Assembly (NCBI GenBank): GCA_947462425.1
Contig: CANHPI010000059.1
Location: forward strand, 1 to 11,309
Direction of reading: 5' to 3'
Source of the DNA: Bacteroidota bacterium
GTDB lineage: Bacteria > Bacteroidota > Bacteroidia > B-17B0 > B-17BO
DNA length: 11,309 bases
Position 1 is the first letter of the stretch. Each line of letters begins with the position of its first letter. Both the position numbers and the translations under genes were made by a program. The notes under the pieces are model-generated. The model had not been told where the DNA came from. It worked only from the letters and a program-made list of their open reading frames with translations, and searched no databases. Positions 1-5,774 of the stretch are shown here, one piece after another.

Positions 1-243
1 AATATGAATTTTATGATGAGTTTGGGCTGCGTGCAATATAAATTAACACCCGAAGAAGTCATTAATGCGTGCACAATTAATTCGGCTTATGCCATGAATG
101 TATCAAACGAAGTAGGAAGTATAACTCCTGGAAAAAAAGCTAATTTCTTTATTAGCAAATCAATTAGTTCATATGGTTTTATTCCTTATTCGTTTGGAAG
201 TAATTTAATTGAAAGTGTTTATTTAAATGGAGTGAAGCAGTAA
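1..243 (+). CDS. hutI: Imidazolonepropionase, C-terminal fragment (partial, 5' end outside window)
   Basis: This is the last 80 codons of a gene entering from the left edge; the frame is open from base 1, so the internal ATG at position 4 is not the true start. HutI is a cytoplasmic metal-dependent amidohydrolase that opens the ring of 4-imidazolone-5-propanoate to N-formimino-L-glutamate in histidine degradation. The fragment shows the usual C-terminal pattern of the family: LTPEEVINACTINSAYAM, then GSITPGKKANFFI, the GK-A-(D/N) turn where the chain returns to the small beta domain, then IPYSFGSNLIESVYLNGV, matching the family's IPY-FG-N-V-V--G ending. The metal ligands lie upstream and cannot be checked. 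The gene converges on gapA, whose stop is about 40 bp away. No other hut gene is visible here. I am confident of the family from this tail alone, less so that the enzyme is intact. Confidence 0.88.
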   Translation, partial: NMNFMMSLGCVQYKLTPEEVINACTINSAYAMNVSNEVGSITPGKKANFFISKSISSYGFIPYSFGSNLIESVYLNGVKQ

Positions 244-244
244 G

Positions 245-268
245 GTGTATTCAAATTAATTTAAACAC
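245..268. terminator. Weak shared stem-loop between convergent hutI and gapA
   Basis: GTGT at 245-248 pairs with ACAC at 265-268. Inside it, TT/AA and AAA/TTT continue the stem around a TTAA loop, with single unpaired bases at 249 and 252. That gives nine pairs, mostly A-T. The position fits a bidirectional terminator: just past the hutI stop and about 16 bp past the gapA stop on the other strand. There is no long T run and the stem is weak, so this is only a candidate. Confidence 0.3.
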
Positions 269-284
269 ATACTAAGTAAAATAA

Positions 285-1283
285 TTATAAGATTTTCATT
301 TTAATAACCAAATCTACTAATCGGCTGCTATATCCAAATTCATTATCATACCATCCAATTACTTTAACCAAGTTGCCTACAACACTTGTAAAATCAGAAT
401 CAAACACTACTGAATGCCCATTTCCAACAACATCTATAGAAACCAAAGGATCCTCTGAAAATTCAAGAATACCTTTTAAATCATTTTCAGCTGCTCGTTT
501 AAATGCGGCATTAATTTGTTCCACATTTGGATAATCTGTTAATACACAAGTAATATCCGTTAACGAGCCATCAGGAACTGGAACTCGCATTCCACAACCA
601 CCTAATTTTTCTTCTAAATCAGGAAATATTTTCCCTAATGCCTTGGCTGCACCTGTTGTAGTTGGAATTATACTCATAGCTGCAGCTCTAGCTCGGCGTA
701 AATCTTTATGCGGCGCATCATGTAAACGTTGGTCACCTGTGTATGAATGTACGGTTGTCACATAAGCTTCTTCAATTCCCCATTGTTTTAAAACTTTTAA
801 CATTGGAGCGGCGCAGTTAGTTGTGCAAGATGCATTTGAAATAATTACATCTTCTGAAGACAATAACTCATCGTTAACCCCTAATACTATTGTTTTGATA
901 CTATCATCAGTAGCCGGTGCTGATAAAATTATTTTTTTCGCACCTGCTGTTAAATGTTTTTGCGCAGTTTCTCTAGTTAAAAAATGTCCTGTTGATTCAA
1001 TAACAATATCAATATCTAGGGCCTTCCAAGGTAAATTTTCAGGATCTTTTGATGCGAAAATTTTAATTCCTTTTCCGTTTATATAAATATGATCAATATC
1101 ATGATTAATCTCACCATTAAATTTTCCGTGCACTGAATCGTATTTTAATAGATGAGCTAAAGTTTTAGAATCAGTAATATCATTTATAGCTACAATATTA
1201 ATATTTGGATTAGAAAATGCTATTCTAAAGAACACTCTTCCAATTCTACCAAATCCATTTATGGCAACATTTATTTTTTTCAT
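285..1283 (-). CDS. gapA: Type I glyceraldehyde-3-phosphate dehydrogenase (NAD-dependent)
   Basis: A full-length cytoplasmic GAPDH of 332 residues, the usual size, which oxidises glyceraldehyde 3-phosphate to 1,3-bisphosphoglycerate in glycolysis. The Rossmann motif INGFGRIGR is at residues 8-16. The catalytic ASCTTNC is at 151-157 with nucleophile C153, and the partner histidine is H179 in the TTVHSYTGDQR segment. The phosphate-site region GAAKALGKIFP starts at residue 211, and WYDNEFGYS lies near the C-terminus. The residue after the second beta strand is acidic (VAIND, D35), which in this family favours NAD over NADP. The start is the ATG immediately preceding the Rossmann strand. It has an A/T-rich leader and no Shine-Dalgarno. 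It is transcribed alone; the gene to its left converges and the one to its right diverges. A shorter open frame on the opposite strand inside it is an artefact of the AT-poor GAPDH core. Confidence 0.97.
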   Translation of the reverse strand: MKKINVAINGFGRIGRVFFRIAFSNPNINIVAINDITDSKTLAHLLKYDSVHGKFNGEINHDIDHIYINGKGIKIFASKDPENLPWKALDIDIVIESTGHFLTRETAQKHLTAGAKKIILSAPATDDSIKTIVLGVNDELLSSEDVIISNASCTTNCAAPMLKVLKQWGIEEAYVTTVHSYTGDQRLHDAPHKDLRRARAAAMSIIPTTTGAAKALGKIFPDLEEKLGGCGMRVPVPDGSLTDITCVLTDYPNVEQINAAFKRAAENDLKGILEFSEDPLVSIDVVGNGHSVVFDSDFTSVVGNLVKVIGWYDNEFGYSSRLVDLVIKMKIL

Positions 1284-1503
1284 CTATAGTTTTATTTTAT
1301 GAGGCTTATTTTATAAAGTAAAGTTAATCATTTATGAAGCAACTTTGTTTTATTATTATTTACTTTAAAAAACAAAATGGTTATTCACATTTAATTTATC
1401 CATTAAAATAGCTTGCTTTAGTTTTATTAAATAATATTTTTATCATAGAAATTTGATGTATTTAATCAAACGTTTCCCATTACACCTCGTAATTTTTTAA
1501 TTA

Positions 1504-1511
1504 CAAATATA
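1504..1511 (-). promoter_or_regulatory. Candidate -7 element for gapA (TATATTTG)
   Basis: Read on the minus strand this is TATATTTG, a full match to the Bacteroidota -7 consensus TAnnTTTG. No TTG lies at the expected 17-23 bp upstream; the only one (1523-1521 on the minus strand) is about 9 bp away. If it is used, gapA would have a leader of over 200 nt. An 8-base AT-rich match is cheap in DNA of this composition, so confidence is low. Confidence 0.28.
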
Positions 1512-1724
1512 TAGAACTGTCAATTAATCATTTTTTCTATTTGAGTAATTAATTTTGTTTTATGTTTTAATAATTTAGTTCTTATTTTTTTTGTAATTTT
1601 TTTGCGAAGTATTTTTAATGATTTGGATTTTAAATTGAATTTATTTAAAAAAAACATTTTGTATTAGAAATTTAAAAAAAATGAATTATTATATTTTTAA
1701 GAATCCAATTTTAAGAACCTAATA

Positions 1725-1739
1725 TGGCACTTTTATTGC
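1725..1739 (+). promoter_or_regulatory. Sigma-54 (RpoN) -24/-12 promoter match upstream of the thioredoxin operon
   Basis: TGGCAC at 1725-1730 and TTGC at 1736-1739 match the sigma-54 elements at all ten bases. The invariant GG (1726-1727) and GC (1738-1739) are separated by exactly 10 bp, as the family requires. Transcription would begin near 1750, leaving a leader of about 40 nt before the ATG at 1789. RpoN is known from many Bacteroidota; whether this genome has it cannot be seen here. The TTG of the -12 box also serves as the -33 of the overlapping housekeeping-type promoter, so the two readings compete. Confidence 0.55.
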
Positions 1740-1768
1740 CTTAATTAATTTCAAAATTATTATATTTG
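1736..1768 (+). promoter_or_regulatory. Housekeeping-type promoter (TTG-N22-TATATTTG) of the thioredoxin operon
   Basis: TATATTTG at 1761-1768 is a full match to the Bacteroidota -7 element TAnnTTTG. A TTG at 1736-1738, 22 bp upstream, can act as the -33 element; 22 bp is at the long end of the accepted 17-23 bp range. The start of transcription would fall near 1774, about 15 nt before the ATG. It overlaps the sigma-54 match, so the operon may have either promoter or both. Confidence 0.45.
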
Positions 1769-1788
1769 TTAAATTAAATAATCAAAAA

Positions 1789-2304
1789 ATGAAAAAAATA
1801 TTTATTTTATCGTCAGCAATTATACTTTGTTTATCAGCTTTCAAATCTTCTGATGGAGATAAAATACCTTCGGCAACTGTAAAAAAATTAGATGGTTCAA
1901 CCACAAACTCAAATACATTTGTAAATGGCGGAAAACCTATGATTATTAGTTTTTGGGCTACTTGGTGTAAACCTTGTAAAAAAGAATTAGATGCCATTAA
2001 TGAAGAATATGCTGAATTAGTAAAAGAAACCGGTGTAAAATTAATAGCCATTTCAATTGATGATGCTCGTAGTTCTGGTAAAGTTGTGACTGATGTAAAA
2101 GTAAAAGGTTGGACATATGAAGTTTATATCGATGAAAATCAAGATTTTAAACGTGCAATGAATGTTAATAATGTGCCTCATACATTTTTAGTAGATGGGG
2201 AAGGGAAAATAGTTTGGAGTCATAACTCATATGCAGAAGGTGATGAAGAAAAATTATTTGAAAATGTTAGAAAATTAGCTAAAGGAGAAAAATTAGCTCA
2301 TTAA
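1789..2304 (+). CDS. Secreted TlpA/ResA-like thioredoxin-fold protein
   Basis: A 171-residue exported thiol-disulfide protein. Residues 1 to about 17 (MKK, then a hydrophobic run ending LSA) look like a type I signal peptide; C14 sits in the hydrophobic core and is not in a lipobox. The thioredoxin fold follows: FWATWCKPCKKEL with the active-site pair C60/C63 in WCKPC, then LIAISIDD, then the cis-proline loop VNNVPHTFLVDGEGKIVW (P130). KP between the cysteines is common in periplasmic TlpA/ResA-type proteins of this phylum. It is the first gene of a three-gene set, 54 bp ahead of the barrel-like gene. Its likely role is reducing or relaying electrons to disulfides outside the cytoplasm; the substrate is unknown. 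The next two products each carry a close cysteine pair and are the natural candidates. No Shine-Dalgarno; the start is preceded by an A-rich stretch. Confidence 0.88.
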   Translation: MKKIFILSSAIILCLSAFKSSDGDKIPSATVKKLDGSTTNSNTFVNGGKPMIISFWATWCKPCKKELDAINEEYAELVKETGVKLIAISIDDARSSGKVVTDVKVKGWTYEVYIDENQDFKRAMNVNNVPHTFLVDGEGKIVWSHNSYAEGDEEKLFENVRKLAKGEKLAH

Positions 2305-2358
2305 TTAATTTTTCATAAATTTTAATTCCAATTATTCAATCACTCTTTTATATAATAT

Positions 2359-4077
2359 ATGTCCATAAACTTTAATCTCCGTTTTCTAATTATATCTATA
2401 CTCTATTTAGTTTCCAAAACATCATTTACACAAATAAAAGATGAATTGGGTTCCATTCATGGTAATTTTCAAATTGATGCAGCATACTACCAAAAAGACA
2501 CCATCATAGATGCTGATCCGGGAAGTGAGCTTTATAGATACAATGCCTTTGGGAACATCAACTATACAAAAGGAGGATTTAGTGCAGGTGTGCGTTATGA
2601 AAGTTATAATCCACCTTTATTAGGTTATTTACCGGGTTATAAAGGTTCTGGTGTTCCATACCGTTATGCTAGATATCAGCATAAAGATATTGATATTACC
2701 GTGGGCAATTTTTATGAGCAATTTGGTAGCGGTATAACTTTAAGGGCTTACGAAAATAGAGGTCTATTATACGACAATGCTTTAGATGGCATGCGTGTAA
2801 TTTTTACCCCTAAAAATGGTATAACATTAAAAGGATTAGTTGGAAAACAACGTACCTATTTCTCACTATCGCCAGGGATTGTAAGAGGTTTTGATGGAGA
2901 ATTAAATATTATGGAGTTATTTGATTCTATTTTAGGTAAATCAAAAACTAAAGTTATTTTAGGTGGAAGTTTTGTAAGTAAGTATCAAGAAGATCAAAAC
3001 CCTTCATTAGTTCTGCCACAAAATGTTGGAACTGGAGCAGGAAGATTTGCCGTTATAAGAGGTGGATTTAATTTTAATGCTGAATATGCCTACAAAATAA
3101 ACGATCCATCATATCAAAATAAATATAGCTATAAAGAAGGCCACGCTATTATTGCCTCTACATCTTATGGAACCGACGGATTTTCTGTTATGTTTTCTGG
3201 AAAGATGTTAGATAATATGAGTTTTAGAAGTGATAGAGATGCTCAAAACACAATTGATTTGATTAATTATCATCCCGATTTTAGTAAGTTTCATACCTAT
3301 TCTTTAATGGCTTATTATCCTTATGCTACTCAACCAAATGGCGAAGTTGGTGGTACAGGTGAAATACAATATAAAGTAAAAAAAGGAACTTGGTTAGGTG
3401 GTAAATATGGCATGGATATAACGGTTAACAGTTCTGCTTATTTTGCGTTAGATACTATTGGAATATTACCTATTAAAGACACACTAAATAATTACAAATA
3501 CTCTACTAATTATAATCGTCTTGGAGATAAATTTTTTCATGATGTAAATATTGAAATCACAAAAAAGTTTAGCAAAAAATTAAAAATGACGTTGATGTAC
3601 GCTAATCAATTTTTAAATCAATCTGTTGTACAATTTAATACTCCAGATAAAGAAGAACATCCAGATATTGCCTCGCATATTGGTGTAATTGATGTTACAT
3701 GGAGATATAAAACAGGTTCGGCCATACGTTTTGAAACACAAGGTTTTTTTGGATCTTATGATTATAAAGAACATGAGTTAGATGCTAATGGAAATAAAAA
3801 TATTACTAGTAATACAGGTTCTTGGCTGTCTGGTTTAATTGAATGGACACCAACAACACATTGGAGCATTACTTTATCTGACCAATATAATTATGAAAAT
3901 CCTGACTCAAATAAAAAAGTACATTATTACTTTGGAATGATTGGTTATACAAATGGGCCTACTCGAGTATCATTAAGTTACGGACGTCAACGACAAGGTA
4001 TTTTTTGTGCCGGTGGTGTTTGCCGGTTTGTTCCATCGTCAAGCGGTTTAAATATTAGTATATCATCCAGTTTTTAA
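2359..4077 (+). CDS. Outer-membrane beta-barrel-like protein with a C-terminal two-cysteine motif (DUF6029-like)
   Basis: 572 residues with a signal peptide (hydrophobic stretch about residues 8-20, cleavage likely near TSFTQ). The mature chain is rich in Gly, Tyr, Asn and alternating hydrophobic residues, without transmembrane helices, and ends in phenylalanine. That is the pattern of an outer-membrane beta barrel. Conserved-looking stretches include GSIHGNFQIDAAYY near the mature N-terminus and NFYEQFGSGITLRAYENRGLLYDNALDG. I believe this is the Bacteroidota family called DUF6029, often found beside Omp28 proteins, but that is from memory. The only cysteines in the whole protein are C550 and C555 (FCAGGVCRFVP), 18-23 residues from the end. 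It lies between the thioredoxin and the Omp28-type lipoprotein, separated by 54 and 23 bp, so the three are probably one transcript. Function unknown; no ligand or catalytic site is visible. Confidence 0.75.
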   Translation: MSINFNLRFLIISILYLVSKTSFTQIKDELGSIHGNFQIDAAYYQKDTIIDADPGSELYRYNAFGNINYTKGGFSAGVRYESYNPPLLGYLPGYKGSGVPYRYARYQHKDIDITVGNFYEQFGSGITLRAYENRGLLYDNALDGMRVIFTPKNGITLKGLVGKQRTYFSLSPGIVRGFDGELNIMELFDSILGKSKTKVILGGSFVSKYQEDQNPSLVLPQNVGTGAGRFAVIRGGFNFNAEYAYKINDPSYQNKYSYKEGHAIIASTSYGTDGFSVMFSGKMLDNMSFRSDRDAQNTIDLINYHPDFSKFHTYSLMAYYPYATQPNGEVGGTGEIQYKVKKGTWLGGKYGMDITVNSSAYFALDTIGILPIKDTLNNYKYSTNYNRLGDKFFHDVNIEITKKFSKKLKMTLMYANQFLNQSVVQFNTPDKEEHPDIASHIGVIDVTWRYKTGSAIRFETQGFFGSYDYKEHELDANGNKNITSNTGSWLSGLIEWTPTTHWSITLSDQYNYENPDSNKKVHYYFGMIGYTNGPTRVSLSYGRQRQGIFCAGGVCRFVPSSSGLNISISSSF

Positions 4078-4100
4078 TAAATACATTAATAAATCTTATC

Positions 4101-4958
4101 ATGAAAAAAATAATTAATCAAATTACCATTATAATTGCAGTCATATTAGTGATTGTAAGTTGTGATAAAGTTAATGATGTGAGAGACCCAAATGCTGAAG
4201 TTATTAAAGGAAATAGAAAAGTATTGGTAGAAGATTATACTGGTCATAAATGTGGTAATTGCCCGGCTGCTGCTGATACCTTAAAATACTTAACAAAAAA
4301 ATATCCAGGTCAGGTTATTGCATTGGCTATACATGCTGGTTTCTTTGCAAATATAAACACAACAACTTATCCAACTGATTTTAGAAATTCTACAGGAACG
4401 GCCTATGATAATCAGTTTGGTGTTTCATTAGCAGGTAATCCAAACGGATTAATAAATAGGGCTGGATTTGGAACTGGTGGTTTTATTAAAGCATATTCAA
4501 CATGGGAAGGTTCTGTAGCTCAAATGCTCACAAAACCAGCAAAATTTGAAATAAAAATCAAGAATATCTTTGCTACATCCAACAATAATTTAAACACAAC
4601 CGTTACAGTTAGATCGCTTACTAGCAATAGTGGTATTTTCAAGTTAGTAGTATTATTATCCGAAGATAGTATTATTGCTGAACAATTAGATTATAGTTTG
4701 CCTTCAGGTAGTCAGCTTGTTACAAATTATGAATTCAATCATGTTTTAAGAGGCGCTATTAATAGTACTTGGGGAGATCCTGTATTTACCATAGGTGCTG
4801 TAGCAAATGATTCTGTTGTTAAAAACTATACGAATTACGCTATTAATTCTGGATACAATGCTTCAAAATGCCATGTAATTGCCTATGTATATGATGCTGA
4901 TCCAACAAGCCCAACCTATTATGAGGTGCTACAAGTTGAAGAACAAAAAGTAAAGTAG
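4101..4958 (+). CDS. Omp28-related outer-membrane lipoprotein with a CGNC thioredoxin-like motif
   Basis: 285 residues. The lipoprotein signal is MKKIINQ, a hydrophobic run, then IVSC with the lipidated cysteine at C21. The mature N-terminus reads C-DKVND: a lysine at +2 as in some Bacteroidota surface-export signals, but no acidic pair after it, so surface exposure is uncertain. Next comes a thioredoxin-like half: VLVEDYTGHKCGNCPAAA (C51/C54), a beta strand QVIALAIHAG, and the loop LAGNPNGLINR, where P114 takes the place of the cis-proline. The rest (about 150-285) looks like a beta-sandwich extension, with one further cysteine, C257. This matches the Omp28 family described in Porphyromonas and common in the phylum; its biochemical function is not established. 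It is the last gene of the thioredoxin operon, 23 bp after the barrel-like gene, and it converges on the lpxH-type gene. Confidence 0.85.
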   Translation: MKKIINQITIIIAVILVIVSCDKVNDVRDPNAEVIKGNRKVLVEDYTGHKCGNCPAAADTLKYLTKKYPGQVIALAIHAGFFANINTTTYPTDFRNSTGTAYDNQFGVSLAGNPNGLINRAGFGTGGFIKAYSTWEGSVAQMLTKPAKFEIKIKNIFATSNNNLNTTVTVRSLTSNSGIFKLVVLLSEDSIIAEQLDYSLPSGSQLVTNYEFNHVLRGAINSTWGDPVFTIGAVANDSVVKNYTNYAINSGYNASKCHVIAYVYDADPTSPTYYEVLQVEEQKVK

Positions 4959-4966
4959 TCCTATTA

Positions 4967-5006
4967 AACATAATATATTTGTAGCTTAGTCTCGCATAAT
5001 TATGTT
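4967..5006. terminator. Possible bidirectional stem-loop between convergent genes
   Basis: AACATAAT at 4967-4974 is the reverse complement of ATTATGTT at 4999-5006, an 8-bp stem with a 24-nt loop. Inside the right arm, CATAATTATG (4995-5004) is itself a palindrome. It sits in the 63-bp gap where the Omp28-type gene and the lpxH-type gene converge, which suits a shared terminator. The stem is AT-rich and the loop long, so the call rests mainly on position. Confidence 0.22.
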
Positions 5007-5021
5007 ACTCTATTTTATAAA

Positions 5022-5774
5022 CTAATTCTCAAATTTTTTTAGCACTAATTCACTTCCATCAAATTCGGCGTAGGTGCAATAGTTTATCCATTCTCCTAAG
5101 TTAATGTAGCGAGAGGTTTCAGATGCTTTTAAATCTAATGGTAAATGGCGGTGACCAAAAATAAAATAATCGGTATGTTGTTTTTTTAGTTCTTCTTTGC
5201 AGTAAGTCATTAACCATTCGTTGTCATCACCTAAAAATTGTTTGTCTGAATCGCCTGTAGTTATTCTGCTTCGTTTGCTCGAACGACGAGCAATCCAAAA
5301 ACCTATGTTTGGATGTAATGTTTTAAAACACCAGATTAAAAATGGATTTGTAAAGCATTTTTTTAGAAATTTATACCAACCATCACCAGGTCCTAAGCCA
5401 TCTCCATGACCTATTAAAAATGATTTATTATTAAATATTTTTTTAATTGGATCATGATTTACAGTAACTCCTAATTCCTGTATAAAATAATCTCGCATCC
5501 ATAAATCATGATTACCTGTAAAAAAATGTACTGGAATGCCACTATCTGTTAATTCAGCAATTTTTCCAAGCAAGCGTGTTTGCCCTTTAGGGATAGTGTA
5601 CTTATATTCCCACCAAAAATCAAAAATATCACCAACTAAATAAATTTCTTGAGCATCTTTTTTAATTGATTCAAGCCATCTCACAATTTTTTTTTCTCTT
5701 GCTAAGCTTAATTCGAAGGTTGGAACACCAAGGTGAAAGTCGGAAGCAAAATATATTTTTTTACCTAATAGCAT
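5022..5774 (-). CDS. lpxH: UDP-2,3-diacylglucosamine diphosphatase-type metallophosphoesterase (LpxH-like)
   Basis: 250 residues, close to the roughly 240 of LpxH. LpxH removes UMP from UDP-2,3-diacylglucosamine to give lipid X in lipid A synthesis, at the cytoplasmic face of the inner membrane. The calcineurin-like metal site is complete: ASDFHLG (D12, H14), VGDIFDFWWEY (D49), TGNHD (N88, H89), IGHGD (H123) and FGHRH (H208, H210). The DFHLG and GDIFDFW forms are those of LpxH rather than generic phosphoesterases. An aromatic and basic stretch around 133-170 (WYKFLKKCFTNPFLIWCFKTL, then RRSSKRSR) fits the lipid-binding insertion. Its ATG shares one base with the stop of the upstream peptidase gene (TAATG), so translation is probably coupled. 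It is the last gene before a convergent junction. I use the symbol by motif; a Bacteroidota-specific paralogue with another phospholipid substrate is possible. Confidence 0.86.
   Translation of the reverse strand: MLLGKKIYFASDFHLGVPTFELSLAREKKIVRWLESIKKDAQEIYLVGDIFDFWWEYKYTIPKGQTRLLGKIAELTDSGIPVHFFTGNHDLWMRDYFIQELGVTVNHDPIKKIFNNKSFLIGHGDGLGPGDGWYKFLKKCFTNPFLIWCFKTLHPNIGFWIARRSSKRSRITTGDSDKQFLGDDNEWLMTYCKEELKKQHTDYFIFGHRHLPLDLKASETSRYINLGEWINYCTYAEFDGSELVLKKFEN

Larger units (their letters stand above)
1284..1788. other. 505-bp AT-rich divergent spacer between gapA and the thioredoxin operon
   Basis: No coding frame of convincing length and no RNA gene that I recognise. It carries T runs of 8 and 7 at 1585-1592 and 1597-1603. 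A 12-mer (ATTT followed by eight A) occurs twice, at 1643-1654 and 1670-1681, 27 bp apart. TTTTAAGAA is repeated at 1695-1703 and 1709-1717, each copy followed by a CC a base or so later. TTTGAT/ATCAAA arms at 1452-1457 and 1465-1470 form a small dyad. GTAATT-TTTT-AATTAC at 1489-1504 forms another. The promoter candidates for both genes are listed separately. Runs of A/T tracts like these can curve DNA or bind nucleoid proteins; I cannot say whether they do so here. Confidence 0.6.

Noticed and set aside
823..1086. 87-codon open frame on the + strand inside gapA
   Set aside because: It is antisense to the conserved GAPDH core, with no family resemblance; a shadow of the real gene.
1782..2051. 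89-codon open frame on the - strand over the thioredoxin start
   Set aside because: Opposite a clear signal peptide and WCKPC thioredoxin; composition is that of an antisense shadow.
4974..4981. TATATTTG, a full -7 match, in the gap after the Omp28-type gene, reading antisense into the lpxH-type gene
   Set aside because: No TTG at 17-23 bp upstream (the nearest is about 35 bp away) and no gene to drive; the 8-mer is likely by chance in this AT-rich gap.
4981..4996. GTAGCTTAGTCTCGCA resembles the D-arm start of a tRNA
   Set aside because: No acceptor, anticodon or T arm can be folded around it, and the 63-bp gap is too short for a tRNA.
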